Source: Gemmiger_A avium (GTDB taxonomy: Bacteria; Bacillota; Clostridia; Oscillospirales; Ruminococcaceae). From it: a stretch of 23,617 bases of DNA. The translations under genes were made by a program, and so were the position numbers. The notes beneath the pieces are model-generated. The model was not told the DNA's origin. It was given only the letters and a program-made list of their open reading frames with translations, and made no database searches. The stretch covers positions 1 to 23,617 of the forward strand of contig DXFE01000094.1 of the NCBI GenBank assembly GCA_019114585.1, in the 5' to 3' direction. Positions 14,934-22,930 of this stretch are shown piece after piece. Position 1 is the stretch's first letter. Each line of letters opens with the position of its first letter.

Positions 14934-16142
14934 ATGGAACTGAATAAACGCACGGTGCGTACCATCGCGCTGCTGGCGGCGGGCTGCATCCTGCTGTACT
15001 GGGCGCTGCAGAACCACAAAACCCTGATGGACCTGATCAACTGGGTCACCGGGCTGCTGCGGCCGTTTCTGATCGGCGGTGCCATCGCCTTTATCCTGAA
15101 TGTACCCATGCGGGCCTTTGAAAAATTGCTGCCCGCCAAGATGAAGCCCGGCCGCCGCCGGGCGCTGGCCATGCTGCTGGTGCTGGTGGCGGTAGTGGCG
15201 GTGGTGGCGCTGGTGCTGGGGCTGGTGATCCCGCAGCTGGGCACCACCGTGACCCAGATCGGCAATCAGCTGCCCTTGTTCTGGGCTTCGGCGCAGCAAT
15301 GGGTCTCCGACCTGATGGATACCTATCCGGATCTGGCCACCGCGCTGAATGAAACGATAGGGGATATGACCGCCATCAACTGGCAGGACGCGGTGAAGAA
15401 AGCCACCGAATGGATTACCACCGGCGGCGTGGACATTCTGGGCGGTACCATCAATGCCGCCAGCGACGTGATGAGCGGCGTGTTTGACTTCTTTGTCAGT
15501 TTCTGCTTTGCGGTGTATATCCTGACCCAGAAAGAGCGTCTGGGCACCCAGGCCCGGATGCTGCTCTACGCCTTTGCGCCCCGCCCCCGGGCCGACCGGG
15601 TGGTGGAGGTGGCCGGCCTGGCCCACCGCACCTTCTCCAAGTTTATCTCCGGCCAGTGCACCGAAGCGGTGATTCTGGGTTCCCTGTTCGCTGTGGCCAT
15701 GACCCTGTGCCGTATGCCCTATGTGCTGCTGATCAGCGTGCTGATCGCCTTTACCGCCCTGATCCCCATCTTTGGCGCGTTCATCGGCTGCGGTGTGGGC
15801 GCGTTCCTGATCCTGGTGGACGATCCCATCCAGGCGCTCTGGTTTGTGGTGCTGTTCCTCTGCCTGCAGCAGATCGAGGGCAACCTGATCTACCCCCACG
15901 TGGTGGGCAGCAGTGTGGGCCTGCCCTCCATCTGGGTGCTGGCGGCGGTCACGGTGGGCGGCAGCCTGATGGGCATTGCCGGTATGCTGGTGATGATCCC
16001 GCTGGCCTCTGTCTGCTACAGCCTGCTTCGCGCCACCACCCACGCCCGGCTGCGCAGCCGCGGTATCGACTACCGCACCCTCTTCCCGGGTTCTGGCAGG
16101 CCCGGCCCGGCCCCTGCCGCGCAGCAAGAAGAAAAGAAATAA
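14934..16142 (+). CDS. AI-2E/PerM family membrane transporter
   Basis: A 402-residue polytopic membrane protein of the UPF0118/AI-2E exporter family (TqsA, YdiK, YtvI, PerM relatives). It begins with a basic MELNKRTVRT, then hydrophobic helices near 9-27 and 40-60, a VLVAVVAVVALVLGLVIPQL helix near 82-102, an extracytoplasmic amphipathic region (about 105-175), and a C-terminal bundle with LLISVLIAFTALIPIFGAFIG and FLCLQQIEGNLIYPHVVGSS. The QQ-x-EGN-x-I-x-P segment is the family hallmark. Members have been linked to autoinducer-2 export or Na+/H+ exchange; the substrate here is unknown. SD GGGAGG precedes the ATG by 8 nt. Confidence 0.9.
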   Translation: MELNKRTVRTIALLAAGCILLYWALQNHKTLMDLINWVTGLLRPFLIGGAIAFILNVPMRAFEKLLPAKMKPGRRRALAMLLVLVAVVAVVALVLGLVIPQLGTTVTQIGNQLPLFWASAQQWVSDLMDTYPDLATALNETIGDMTAINWQDAVKKATEWITTGGVDILGGTINAASDVMSGVFDFFVSFCFAVYILTQKERLGTQARMLLYAFAPRPRADRVVEVAGLAHRTFSKFISGQCTEAVILGSLFAVAMTLCRMPYVLLISVLIAFTALIPIFGAFIGCGVGAFLILVDDPIQALWFVVLFLCLQQIEGNLIYPHVVGSSVGLPSIWVLAAVTVGGSLMGIAGMLVMIPLASVCYSLLRATTHARLRSRGIDYRTLFPGSGRPGPAPAAQQEEKK

Positions 16143-16174
16143 TACTGATTGTATAAAATTGATTTGATTCTACA

Positions 16175-16210
16175 AAAAATCCCCTCCGGATTTCTCCGGA
16201 GGGGATTTTT
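16175..16210. terminator. Perfect bidirectional terminator between converging genes
   Basis: AAAAATCCCCTCCGGA (16175-16190) and its exact complement (16195-16210) around a 4-nt TTTC loop. The A-run on one arm and T-run on the other make it work for the AI-2E gene on the + strand and the amidohydrolase on the - strand, whose stop is only 7 nt away. Confidence 0.92.
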
Positions 16211-16217
16211 CTGTGCT

Positions 16218-17789
16218 TCAGGTCCGGTAGATGAACCGTCCGGCCTTGACGGTGGCCAGCACCCGGATATCGGCGATCCGGTCGGGGGACACCGCCAGCG
16301 GATCGGCTTCCAGCAGGGTAAAGTCCGCCAGCTTGCCGGGGGTGATGCTGCCCTTTCGTCCCTCTTCAAACAGCTGCCGGGCTGCCTGGATGGTCACCGC
16401 CTCCAGCGCAGCCTGCACCGGTACGGTCTGCTCCGGCCCCAGCGGACGGCCGCTGCGGGTGCGGCGCACAGCGGCATTCTGAATCGAAAACAGGGTGTGC
16501 GGCGGCGCGGCGGGTGCGTTCTGATGCAGGGTAAAGCCTACCCCGGCTTCCAGCGCCCAGGCCAGCGGGCTCAGGCTGGCGGCCCGCTGGGCCCCCAGCA
16601 CCGAGTGCACGTGGTAGTCGCCCCAGTAATACACCGGATCGTGGGAAAAGCTGGCCAGTATGCCAAGCTCCGCCATCTGTTCCAGCTGATCCCGGCGCAC
16701 GGTCTGGGCGTGTACCGCCACCGGCCGCAGTTCTTCCCGGCTGCCGGTTTCGGTCCGGGCCGCCTGCCAGCAGCGCAGCAGCTGGTCAATAGCGGCATCT
16801 CCGTCGGCGTGAATCACCGGCTGCCAGTGGCAACGGATACAATGGGCCAGCAGTTCAGTGATCTCCCCATCCTCCCGCAGCGGGGCGCCCCGGTAGTCCG
16901 GTCCCTGGCCCGCGGGCGGGGACTGGTAGGGATGGCTGAGCCAGGCGGTCTTTTTGTGCACCGCCCCGTCCAGCATAAGCTTGATCCCGGCCATCCGGCA
17001 CCGGTCGTGATAGGGGTTTTGCGCGGGAGGCTGGCAGGGCAGATGGTCGGGGGCGGTTTTCTCGTCCAGATAACAGGCTACCTCGCCGCCGATCAGCCCC
17101 TGGTGCCCGGCTTCGGCCAGCAGGCTCAGCTCCGCTGCGGTGGAGCGCGCGTCCTGCATGGTGGTCACCCCAAAAGAGGCGTACAGCCGGGCGGCATCCG
17201 CCACCGCCAGCAGCAGCTGGGCCCGTCCCGGACCCTTGACACGGGCGGAGATGGCCGGTTCTGCCAACAGGGCGGCGGGCAGGGGAGAGGGGGCCTCTTC
17301 CGGCCGGTCGTAGCCCAGCAGGCGTAAAGCCTGGCTGTTGGCCACGCTCCATTCGCCGCTCTCCGCGGTCAGCAGAATGGGGATCTGGCCGCTGATTTTG
17401 TCTAGATCCTCCCGGGTGGGCAGGCGCCCCAGCCGGGCGCTGTCGCAGCCAAAGCCCAGCATCCAGGTATCGTGGGGCAGGGTGTGGGTGCGCAGATACT
17501 CCTGCCCGCTTTCCCGCAGGGCCGCCGGATTGTCGCAGACTCCCTCCGGGGAGGGGCGCGCATCCCAGAGCAGCCGGTCCCAGGCCACCGCGCTCAGATG
17601 GGAATGGCCGTCTATGAAGCCGGGCAGAAGGGCCGCGCCGTCCCAGTCTTCCACCCGCGCGTCAGGATGGGTGGCGCGCAGCACGGCAAAGTCTCCGGTG
17701 CGCAGAATATAGCCGTCCTCCACCAGAACACCGCTGCATACCGGCAAAGCGGGGTCCATGGTGCGGACAAAAGCATGGTACAGTTCCAT
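16218..17789 (-). CDS. Amidohydrolase, YtcJ-like (amidohydrolase 3 family)
   Basis: Metal-dependent hydrolase of the YtcJ/PF07969 type with 523 residues. It has an N-terminal beta-sandwich strand, then LLPGFIDGHSHLSAV with the metal-binding His62-Ser-His64, FGVTTMQDARST, GIKLMLDGAVHKKTAWLSHPY (the carboxylated Lys/Asp region of relatives), PVIHADGDAAIDQLL, and the closing KGSITPGKLADFTLLEADPL that rebuilds the sandwich domain. Substrates of this family are mostly unknown. ATG 17789 is chosen because the protein fold begins there; AGAAGG lies about 10 nt upstream on the minus strand. The upstream reading frame stays open but codes for nothing recognisable. Single-gene unit. Confidence 0.9.
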   Translation of the reverse strand: MELYHAFVRTMDPALPVCSGVLVEDGYILRTGDFAVLRATHPDARVEDWDGAALLPGFIDGHSHLSAVAWDRLLWDARPSPEGVCDNPAALRESGQEYLRTHTLPHDTWMLGFGCDSARLGRLPTREDLDKISGQIPILLTAESGEWSVANSQALRLLGYDRPEEAPSPLPAALLAEPAISARVKGPGRAQLLLAVADAARLYASFGVTTMQDARSTAAELSLLAEAGHQGLIGGEVACYLDEKTAPDHLPCQPPAQNPYHDRCRMAGIKLMLDGAVHKKTAWLSHPYQSPPAGQGPDYRGAPLREDGEITELLAHCIRCHWQPVIHADGDAAIDQLLRCWQAARTETGSREELRPVAVHAQTVRRDQLEQMAELGILASFSHDPVYYWGDYHVHSVLGAQRAASLSPLAWALEAGVGFTLHQNAPAAPPHTLFSIQNAAVRRTRSGRPLGPEQTVPVQAALEAVTIQAARQLFEEGRKGSITPGKLADFTLLEADPLAVSPDRIADIRVLATVKAGRFIYRT

Positions 17790-17954
17790 AAACAAAGATC
17801 CTTCTTTTTGGATATAGGCCGCCGGAGGTTCCGGTGTGCACAGCGTCAGTATGCCGCGCGCCCCACCGCGGTATTCCGGCAGGCTTTGTCTTTTACTATA
17901 CACGGCCCATGTCAAGAGGGAATAAACGTTTTGTGAACAGAACAAGAACATGCC

Positions 17955-17991
17955 CAAAAACAGGGGAGGAACCAGCCGGTTCCTCCCCTGT
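17955..17991 (-). terminator. Rho-independent terminator of the proline operon
   Basis: A perfect 14-bp stem (17960-17973 with 17978-17991) around a 4-nt loop. Read on the minus strand it is followed by five Ts (17955-17959). It starts 20 nt beyond the proA stop. Confidence 0.9.
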
Positions 17992-18010
17992 ACGGCGGTT
18001 TCCAGGACGG

Positions 18011-19267
18011 TTACCGCACCTGGCCGTTGCCGTGAATCACATATTTGTAGCTGCACAGTTCCGCCAGACCCATGGGCCCCCGGGCATGCAGCTTCTGAGT
18101 GGAGATGCCCATCTCGCATCCCAGCCCGAACACCCCGCCGTCGGTAAAACGGGTGGAGGCGTTCACATACACCGCGGCGCTGTCCACCCCGGTCACAAAG
18201 GCATTGGCCGCCGCCTCATCGCCGGTCACAATGGCCTCGCTGTGGCCGGTGGAATGGTGGGCAATGTGTGCCACCGCCTGCTGTACGCCGTCCACAACCC
18301 GCACCGCCAGAATGTAGTCCAGAAACTCGGTGTCGAAGTCATCCGGCCCGGCCGGGGTGCCCGGAATGATCGCCGCGGCCGCTTCGTCCAGCCGCAGTTC
18401 CACCGGCGGCAGGCCCGCCGCCGCCCGGTCGTCCACCAGACGCTGTTTCGTCCGGGGCAAAAATTCAGCTGCGATCGCCTTGTCCACCAGACAGACCTCC
18501 GCCGCGTTGCATACGCTGGGGCGGCTGGTCTTGGCGTTTTCCAGAATATCCAGGGCCATGTCCGGGTCGGCGGCCTTGTCCACGTACACATGGCAGATGC
18601 CGGTGCCGGTCTGGATGCAGGGCACCTTGGCCTGCTCCACACAGGCCTTGATCAGCCCGGCCCCGCCCCGGGGGATCAGCAGGTCCACCAGACCTACCGC
18701 TTCCATCAGTTCCCGGCTGCTGGCGCGGGTGGTGTCCTGCACCAGGGCCACCCCGTCCTCCGGCAGGCCGGCCGCTGCCAGACCCCGGCGCATCGCCCGG
18801 GTGATGGCGTCGGCGCTGCGCCAGGCCTCTTTGCCCACACGCAGCACGCAGGCGTTGCCGCTTTTCACCGCCAGGGCGGCGGCGTCACTGGTCACGTTGG
18901 GGCGGCTTTCATAAATGATCGCTACCACCCCCATGGGCACAGCGGTCTTTTCAATCACCAGCCCGTTGGGCCGCTCCACCCGGGCCAGCACACGGCCCAC
19001 CGGATCGGGCAGAGCCGCTACCTCACGCACCCCGGCGGCCATCTCCTCCAGCCGGGCGTCGGTCAGCCGCAGCCGGTCCTGCATCACCGTACTGATGGAA
19101 CCCTGCGCGGCCTCCAGATCCAGCGCGTTGGCCGCCAGGATCGCCTCCCGGTCGGCCAGCAGGGCGTCGGCCATCGCCTCCAGTGCCCGGTTGCGGGTTT
19201 CGGTATCAGCGGCGGCAAAGGCCCCTTTGGCCGCTTTGGCCGCCTGCAGGATCTCCTGTGTGGTCAT
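18011..19267 (-). CDS. proA: Glutamate-5-semialdehyde dehydrogenase (gamma-glutamyl phosphate reductase)
   Basis: Second step of proline synthesis: NADPH-dependent reduction of gamma-glutamyl phosphate to glutamate semialdehyde. The 418 residues show the ProA pattern: SRPNVTSDAAALAVKSGNACVLRVGKEA (cofactor binding), LIPRGGAGLI, TGTGICHVYVDKAADPD containing the catalytic cysteine, SRPSVCNAAEVCLV, and the C-terminal FTDGGVFGLGCEMGISTQKLHARGPMGL. Length is standard. The ATG at 19267 lies 3 nt after the proB stop, with the GGAGG ribosome site inside the end of proB, so the two are coupled. It is the last gene of the proC-proB-proA unit. Confidence 0.97.
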   Translation of the reverse strand: MTTQEILQAAKAAKGAFAAADTETRNRALEAMADALLADREAILAANALDLEAAQGSISTVMQDRLRLTDARLEEMAAGVREVAALPDPVGRVLARVERPNGLVIEKTAVPMGVVAIIYESRPNVTSDAAALAVKSGNACVLRVGKEAWRSADAITRAMRRGLAAAGLPEDGVALVQDTTRASSRELMEAVGLVDLLIPRGGAGLIKACVEQAKVPCIQTGTGICHVYVDKAADPDMALDILENAKTSRPSVCNAAEVCLVDKAIAAEFLPRTKQRLVDDRAAAGLPPVELRLDEAAAAIIPGTPAGPDDFDTEFLDYILAVRVVDGVQQAVAHIAHHSTGHSEAIVTGDEAAANAFVTGVDSAAVYVNASTRFTDGGVFGLGCEMGISTQKLHARGPMGLAELCSYKYVIHGNGQVR

Positions 19268-19270
19268 GGG

Positions 19271-20044
19271 TCAGCCCTCCTTCCGGGCGGCAAAGCGGGT
19301 TCCCACCGGCTTGCCGTCCACAATGTCATACAAAACCTCCGGGTTGGCCCCGTTGGCAATTACCATTTCCACCCCCGCGTCGCCCGCCAGCTGGGCGGCC
19401 CGCAGCTTGGTGGCCATACCGCCGGTGCCCAGCTTGGTGCCCGCGCCGCCGGCCAGCGCCAGGATCTCCGGGGTCAGCACGTCCACCCGGGGGATCAGCT
19501 GTGCGTCCGGATGGGTGTGGGGATCGGCGGTGTACAGACCGTTGATGTCGGTAAGCAGCACCAGCAGATCCGCGCCTACGCTTACTGCCACCACCGCGCC
19601 CAGGGTGTCGTTGTCGCCAATTTCAATCTCCTGGGTGGCGATGGTGTCGTTCTCGTTGATGATGGGCAGCGCGCCCAGCTCCAGCAGCCGGTTCAGGGTG
19701 GTCTCAAAGTTCTTGTGCCGCTTTTCGTCCTGGATGTCCTCGCCGGTCACCAGCAGCTGGGCCACGGTATGGTTGTACTCCCCGAACAGCTTGTCATAGG
19801 TATACATCAGCTCACACTGACCCACCGCGGCGGCCGCCTGCTTGGTGGCCATATCGGAGGGGCGGCCGGGCAGCAGCAGCTTGCCCACCCCCATGCCGAT
19901 GGCGCCGCTGGACACCAGAATCAGCTGGTGCCCGGCGTTTTTCAGGTCGCTCAATACCCGCACCAGCGTCTGCACGTGCCGGATGTTCAGCTGGCCGGTG
20001 GCGTGGGCCAGGGTGGAGGTACCTACTTTTACTACGATGCGCAT
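19271..20044 (-). CDS. proB: Glutamate 5-kinase, short form without PUA domain
   Basis: First step of proline synthesis: ATP-dependent phosphorylation of glutamate. The 257 residues cover only the amino-acid kinase fold: MRIVVKVGTSTL at the N-terminus, LVSSGAIGMGVGKL, NENDTIATQEIEIGDNDTLGAVVA (substrate and nucleotide site), LLTDINGLYTADP and GTGGMATKLRAA. The E. coli enzyme (367 residues) has an extra C-terminal PUA domain that is missing here, as in several Gram-positive ProB proteins. AAGGAG lies 8 nt before the ATG, in the 12-nt gap after proC. Proline feedback control is likely but cannot be judged from the sequence. Confidence 0.96.
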   Translation of the reverse strand: MRIVVKVGTSTLAHATGQLNIRHVQTLVRVLSDLKNAGHQLILVSSGAIGMGVGKLLLPGRPSDMATKQAAAAVGQCELMYTYDKLFGEYNHTVAQLLVTGEDIQDEKRHKNFETTLNRLLELGALPIINENDTIATQEIEIGDNDTLGAVVAVSVGADLLVLLTDINGLYTADPHTHPDAQLIPRVDVLTPEILALAGGAGTKLGTGGMATKLRAAQLAGDAGVEMVIANGANPEVLYDIVDGKPVGTRFAARKEG

Positions 20045-20056
20045 GGTTGCTACTCC

Positions 20057-20863
20057 TTACTGCTTGCCCAGCTCCCGGTTTTTTTCAAAGGCCGCCAGCA
20101 CCGCTTCCATCACGGTGCTGCGCAGCCCGCCTGCTTCCAGTACCCGCACGCCCTGGATGGTGCTGCCGCCGGGGCTGCACACCGCGTCCTTGAGCTGGCC
20201 GGGATGCTTGCCGCTTTCCAGAATCAGCCGGGCGGTACCCGCCAGGGTCTGGGCCGCGTATTCCAGCGCCTTGTCCCGGGGCAGGCCGCAGGCTACGCCG
20301 CCGTCCGCCAGCGCTTCGGCAAACAGGCACACATAGGCCGGGCCGCAGCCGCTTACCGCGCTGCCTGCGTCGATCAGATGCTCCGCCAGCGGGTCAAACC
20401 GGCCCGCCTTCTCCATCGCCTGCAAGAAATCCCGCAGCTGCGCGTCGGATACATCCTGCGCGGTGTACTGCACCATGCCTTCGCCCACCTGTACCGGGGT
20501 GTTGGGCATGATCCGGATCACCGGGTAATCGCCGCCCGCCATCTCCCGGATGGTGGCCACGGTCAGTCCGGCAGCCATGCTCACCAGTACAAGCTGCCCG
20601 GCCCGCTGGGCCAGTACCGGCTGCAGCTGGGCCAGCATGTCCCGCATCATCTGGGGCTTGACCCCCAGAAACAGAAAATCACTCTGCCGGGCCGCCTCTT
20701 CGTTGGTGCACGCGGTGCAGCCCAGTTCCTGGGCCAGCGCCTGGGCTTTGCTGTGATCGGCCAGCAGTACCTGCCCGGGACCTGCCGGCCCGGCGCAGGC
20801 GGCCCGGGCCAGCGCGCCGCCCATGTTGCCGCATCCAATAAAACCAAAAATCGGATGTTCCAT
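20057..20863 (-). CDS. proC: Pyrroline-5-carboxylate reductase
   Basis: Last step of proline synthesis: NAD(P)H reduction of 1-pyrroline-5-carboxylate to proline. The 268 residues open with a Rossmann motif FGFIGCGNMGGALAR (6-20), followed by LFLGVKPQMM, LVSMAAGLTVATI, VIRIMPNTPVQVGEGMV, the GSAVSGCGPAYV segment typical of ProC, and a C-terminal SPGGSTIQGVRVLE. Length is standard. ATG 20863 follows GGGAGGGAC. First gene of the proline operon, so the order is reversed relative to the pathway; it has its own promoter at 20920-20948. Confidence 0.97.
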   Translation of the reverse strand: MEHPIFGFIGCGNMGGALARAACAGPAGPGQVLLADHSKAQALAQELGCTACTNEEAARQSDFLFLGVKPQMMRDMLAQLQPVLAQRAGQLVLVSMAAGLTVATIREMAGGDYPVIRIMPNTPVQVGEGMVQYTAQDVSDAQLRDFLQAMEKAGRFDPLAEHLIDAGSAVSGCGPAYVCLFAEALADGGVACGLPRDKALEYAAQTLAGTARLILESGKHPGQLKDAVCSPGGSTIQGVRVLEAGGLRSTVMEAVLAAFEKNRELGKQ

Positions 20864-20919
20864 CCCAAAGTCCCTCCCTGTACCGACCCTCTATCCGGCC
20901 GGCTGCATATTTATACCCT

Positions 20920-20948
20920 ATTATAACGCCCCGTTTCCCCGGTTACAA
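20920..20948 (-). promoter_or_regulatory. Promoter of the proCBA operon
   Basis: On the minus strand TTGTAA (20943-20948), 17-nt spacer, perfect TATAAT (20920-20925), about 57 nt upstream of the proC start codon. I see no T-box or other recognisable riboswitch in the short leader. Confidence 0.78.
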
Positions 20949-21011
20949 GTGCGCCGGGCCTGCCTCGCAAAATCGGCGAAAAAATAAAAATAAAAAAATT
21001 GCAAAAACCTC

Positions 21012-21040
21012 TTGCATTTTTCGCCAGAGTCAGCTATAAT
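21012..21040 (+). promoter_or_regulatory. Strong promoter of tRNA-Val with A-rich upstream tract
   Basis: TTGCAT (21012-21017), 17-nt spacer, perfect TATAAT (21035-21040). A run of A-tracts (20979-21007) directly upstream looks like an UP element. The tRNA starts 18 nt after the -10. Confidence 0.82.
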
Positions 21041-21058
21041 GAACAGGCTGATTCACAT

Positions 21059-21134
21059 GGGCGGTTAGCTCAGCTGGTAGAGCACCTGCTTGACGTGCAG
21101 GGGGTCAGGGATTCGAGTTCCTTACCGCCCACCA
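21059..21134 (+). tRNA. tRNA-Val (anticodon GAC)
   Basis: A complete 76-nt cloverleaf. The acceptor stem is GGGCGGT (21059-21065) with ACCGCCC (21124-21130). The anticodon stem is CCTGC/GCAGG with loop TTGACGT, giving anticodon GAC at 21092-21094 (reads GUC/GUU). The T loop is TTCGAGT, and CCA is encoded (21132-21134) after discriminator A. It is a single tRNA gene with its own promoter and terminator, divergent from proC. There is no integrase or duplicated 3' end nearby to suggest use as an attachment site. Confidence 0.97.
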
Positions 21135-21135
21135 A

Positions 21136-21172
21136 AAATATCCCGGAAACCTGGTTTCCGGGATATTTTTTT
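21136..21172 (+). terminator. Terminator of tRNA-Val
   Basis: A 14-bp stem (21136-21149 with 21155-21168) around CCTGG, running into a seven-T stretch (21166-21172). It begins 1 nt after the CCA end. The next 167 nt before the lipoprotein contain no promoter I would call. Confidence 0.92.
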
Positions 21173-21339
21173 GCCTGCGGCAAGAAATTTTTCCCAAGGG
21201 CGCAATAATCCGTCCCGGCCGCGCGTATTGACCGTGAAACCGCAAAGCGCGGCGCATGGACCGCGCCCTGGCCGGGAACCCTACCGGTAAGGCGGCTTGC
21301 CGCGCGGCTTTGGAAAGAAACATTAAAGGAGAAAACACA

Positions 21340-21840
21340 ATGAAGAAGATTTCGGTACTGATGGCTCTGATCCTGGTGCTGCTGGCTCTGGTTGGCTGCG
21401 GCGCTTCCAACAACGGCGGCAGCAGCGCCGCCCCCGCCGTGACCCTGGAGGGCACCCCCAGCGAGATCGTGGACAAGATCTACGCCGGCGCGCCGGAAGA
21501 TCTGGAGTACCCCATGATGCTCACCACCAGCGAACTGACCGAGGACAACTCCGTCTATATGACCGGTGTGGAGCGCAGCGAGTATAAAGAGGGTGCTGTG
21601 TCCGAGTCCATGGTGGGCAGCATTGCCTACTCCATGGTGGTTCTGCGCGCCAACGATGCCGAGGGCGCCCAGGCCCTGGCCGACAGCGTGAAAGAGAAGG
21701 TTGACCCCCGCAAGTGGATCTGCGTGGAGGCCGAGACCGTGAACACCGCCGTGATCGGCGACGTGGTCTTTATGGTGATGGCCGACCAGGCTACCGCCGA
21801 CGCCCTGACCGCCAGCTTTGAGGCGCTGGCCCAGGCGTAA
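21340..21840 (+). CDS. DUF4358 lipoprotein
   Basis: A 166-residue secreted lipoprotein. The signal peptide MKKISVLMALILVLLALVGC ends in lipobox LVGC (Cys20), then a low-complexity Ser/Gly/Ala linker. The mature part contains PSEIVDKIYAG, YPMMLTTSELTEDNSVY, SIAYSMVVLRANDAEGAQAL and VDPRKWICVEAETV, which fits the DUF4358 pattern as I recall it. Function is unknown; DUF4358 proteins are often encoded beside DHHW and MBOAT proteins, suggesting a part in acylation or modification of an envelope polymer. ATG follows AAAGGAG by 8 nt. The stop overlaps the next ATG by one base. Confidence 0.85.
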   Translation: MKKISVLMALILVLLALVGCGASNNGGSSAAPAVTLEGTPSEIVDKIYAGAPEDLEYPMMLTTSELTEDNSVYMTGVERSEYKEGAVSESMVGSIAYSMVVLRANDAEGAQALADSVKEKVDPRKWICVEAETVNTAVIGDVVFMVMADQATADALTASFEALAQA

Positions 21841-22778
21841 TGAACAAGAAACTTCTGCGGGCCGCCGCCCTGACGGCGGCCTGCGTTGTTGTGGCGGGGG
21901 TGGTGCTGTGGCGCCCGGCCATGGCCCTGTGGCGTCAGCTGACCCACACCCCCAACGCCGACGGCATGTATCAGGTGGACGGCTGGTGGGCGGAGGATCT
22001 GGGCGAGACGGATGTGCGCTCGGCCGGGAATTTTGCCGCCAAGCTGCAGAGCCTGTGGGAGCAGTACCTGACCGATCAGAACCGGGTGTTCTGGGCCATC
22101 GTGCCGGACAAGGGCTACTATCTGCAGGACGAGGGCTGGACCGATACCGACTATGCGCTGCTGTTTGAAACGGCGGCACAGGGGCTGGACGGCTGGCAGC
22201 AGATCGATTTGACCGGTACCCTGACCCGGGAGGATTACTACAAGACCGACGGTCACTGGCGGCAGGAATCCCTGCAGGGGGTGCTGGATGCGCTGGGCCA
22301 GGCTATGGGCTTTTCGATAAGTATGGGGGATTTCACCGCCCATACTGCGGACGGTTTTGTGGGGGCCTACCGGGACCGCATCCCGGCGGACACGCCCTCC
22401 GAAACGGTGACCTGGCTTACCAGCGCCGCCACCGACGCGGCCCGGGCGGAGGACATCCAGAACCCGGACGACACCGCCGTGTATACCGAGAGCGCGCTGG
22501 AAACCGGGATCCCCTACGATCTGTTCCTTCACGGGGCCAGCCCGCTGATCACGATTACCAGCCCGGAGGCCAAAACCGACCGGGAACTGATCATCTTCCG
22601 GGACAGCTTTGCCAGTGCGCTGGCGCCGCTGCTGCTGGAGCAGTACCGCACCGTTACCCTGGTGGATATCCGCTACCTGGCCAGCAGCCTGCTGCCCCAG
22701 TATGTGACCTTCACCGATCAGGACGTGCTGTTTTTGTACAGCGCCGGTGTGGTGAACCGCAGCGCCATGCTGCGGTGA
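21840..22778 (+). CDS. DHHW/AlgJ-like SGNH-type membrane-anchored protein
   Basis: A 312-residue protein with one N-terminal membrane anchor (about 5-24) and an extracytoplasmic domain. Two motifs point to the DHHW/AlgX-AlgJ group of SGNH-like proteins: YYKTDGHWRQES (Asp137, His139, Trp140; the family usually reads TDHHW or TDxHW) and a late IIFRDSFASALAPLL. Between them, VFWAIVPDKGYYL resembles the family's early strand. Members take part in acetylating exported polysaccharides together with an MBOAT acyltransferase; no MBOAT gene is in this window. Start codon overlaps the DUF4358 stop (TAATG) with no strong SD, so it relies on coupling. Catalysis is inferred, not shown. Confidence 0.75.
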   Translation: MNKKLLRAAALTAACVVVAGVVLWRPAMALWRQLTHTPNADGMYQVDGWWAEDLGETDVRSAGNFAAKLQSLWEQYLTDQNRVFWAIVPDKGYYLQDEGWTDTDYALLFETAAQGLDGWQQIDLTGTLTREDYYKTDGHWRQESLQGVLDALGQAMGFSISMGDFTAHTADGFVGAYRDRIPADTPSETVTWLTSAATDAARAEDIQNPDDTAVYTESALETGIPYDLFLHGASPLITITSPEAKTDRELIIFRDSFASALAPLLLEQYRTVTLVDIRYLASSLLPQYVTFTDQDVLFLYSAGVVNRSAMLR

Positions 22779-22842
22779 GGCTGTGCGCGCTTTGCCCCAA
22801 TCCGGGCAGAAACGAAACCGGCATTTTTGTGAAAAATCGCCT

Positions 22843-22871
22843 TTGCATTCCGGCAGATTTCTTTGTAAAAT
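22843..22871 (+). promoter_or_regulatory. Promoter upstream of the small conserved gene
   Basis: TTGCAT (22843-22848), 17-nt spacer, TAAAAT (22866-22871). The -35 hexamer and spacing equal those of the tRNA promoter at 21012. Transcription would start near 22878, at the first base of the hairpin below. Confidence 0.62.
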
Positions 22872-22879
22872 AAAGTTAC

Positions 22880-22930
22880 AACGTGTAGCGTTTTTACCGC
22901 GTAAATCCGGTTGGACGCTGCACGTTTTTT
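22880..22930 (+). terminator. Two-tier hairpin with T-run; leader attenuator or DHHW-operon terminator
   Basis: The outer 12-bp stem AACGTGTAGCGT (22880-22891) pairs with ACGCTGCACGTT (22915-22926) through one G-U pair. The loop holds a 5-bp inner stem (TTTAC/GTAAA). A T-rich tail TTTTTTATTTTATT follows. It lies 101 nt after the DHHW stop and 26 nt before the next start codon. It is directly downstream of a promoter, so it may be a 5' leader attenuator rather than a simple 3' end. Confidence 0.7.

Noticed and set aside
17895..17915. Perfect TTGACA and a TATAGT box on the minus strand upstream of the amidohydrolase
   Set aside because: Only 9 nt separate them, far from the 16-18 nt needed, and no other -10 box fits the TTGACA.
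17790..18119. N-terminal extension of the amidohydrolase by 110 residues
   Set aside because: The extension reads back through the proA terminator and into proA; the family-like N-terminus and ribosome site support ATG 17789.
17834..20926. A 1030-codon + strand frame opposite the proline operon
   Set aside because: It covers proA, proB and proC on the other strand plus their terminator; repetitive composition typical of antisense frames.
21059..21340. tRNA-Val as an attachment site for a mobile element
   Set aside because: No integrase, no repeat of the tRNA 3' end and no change in gene type downstream within the window.
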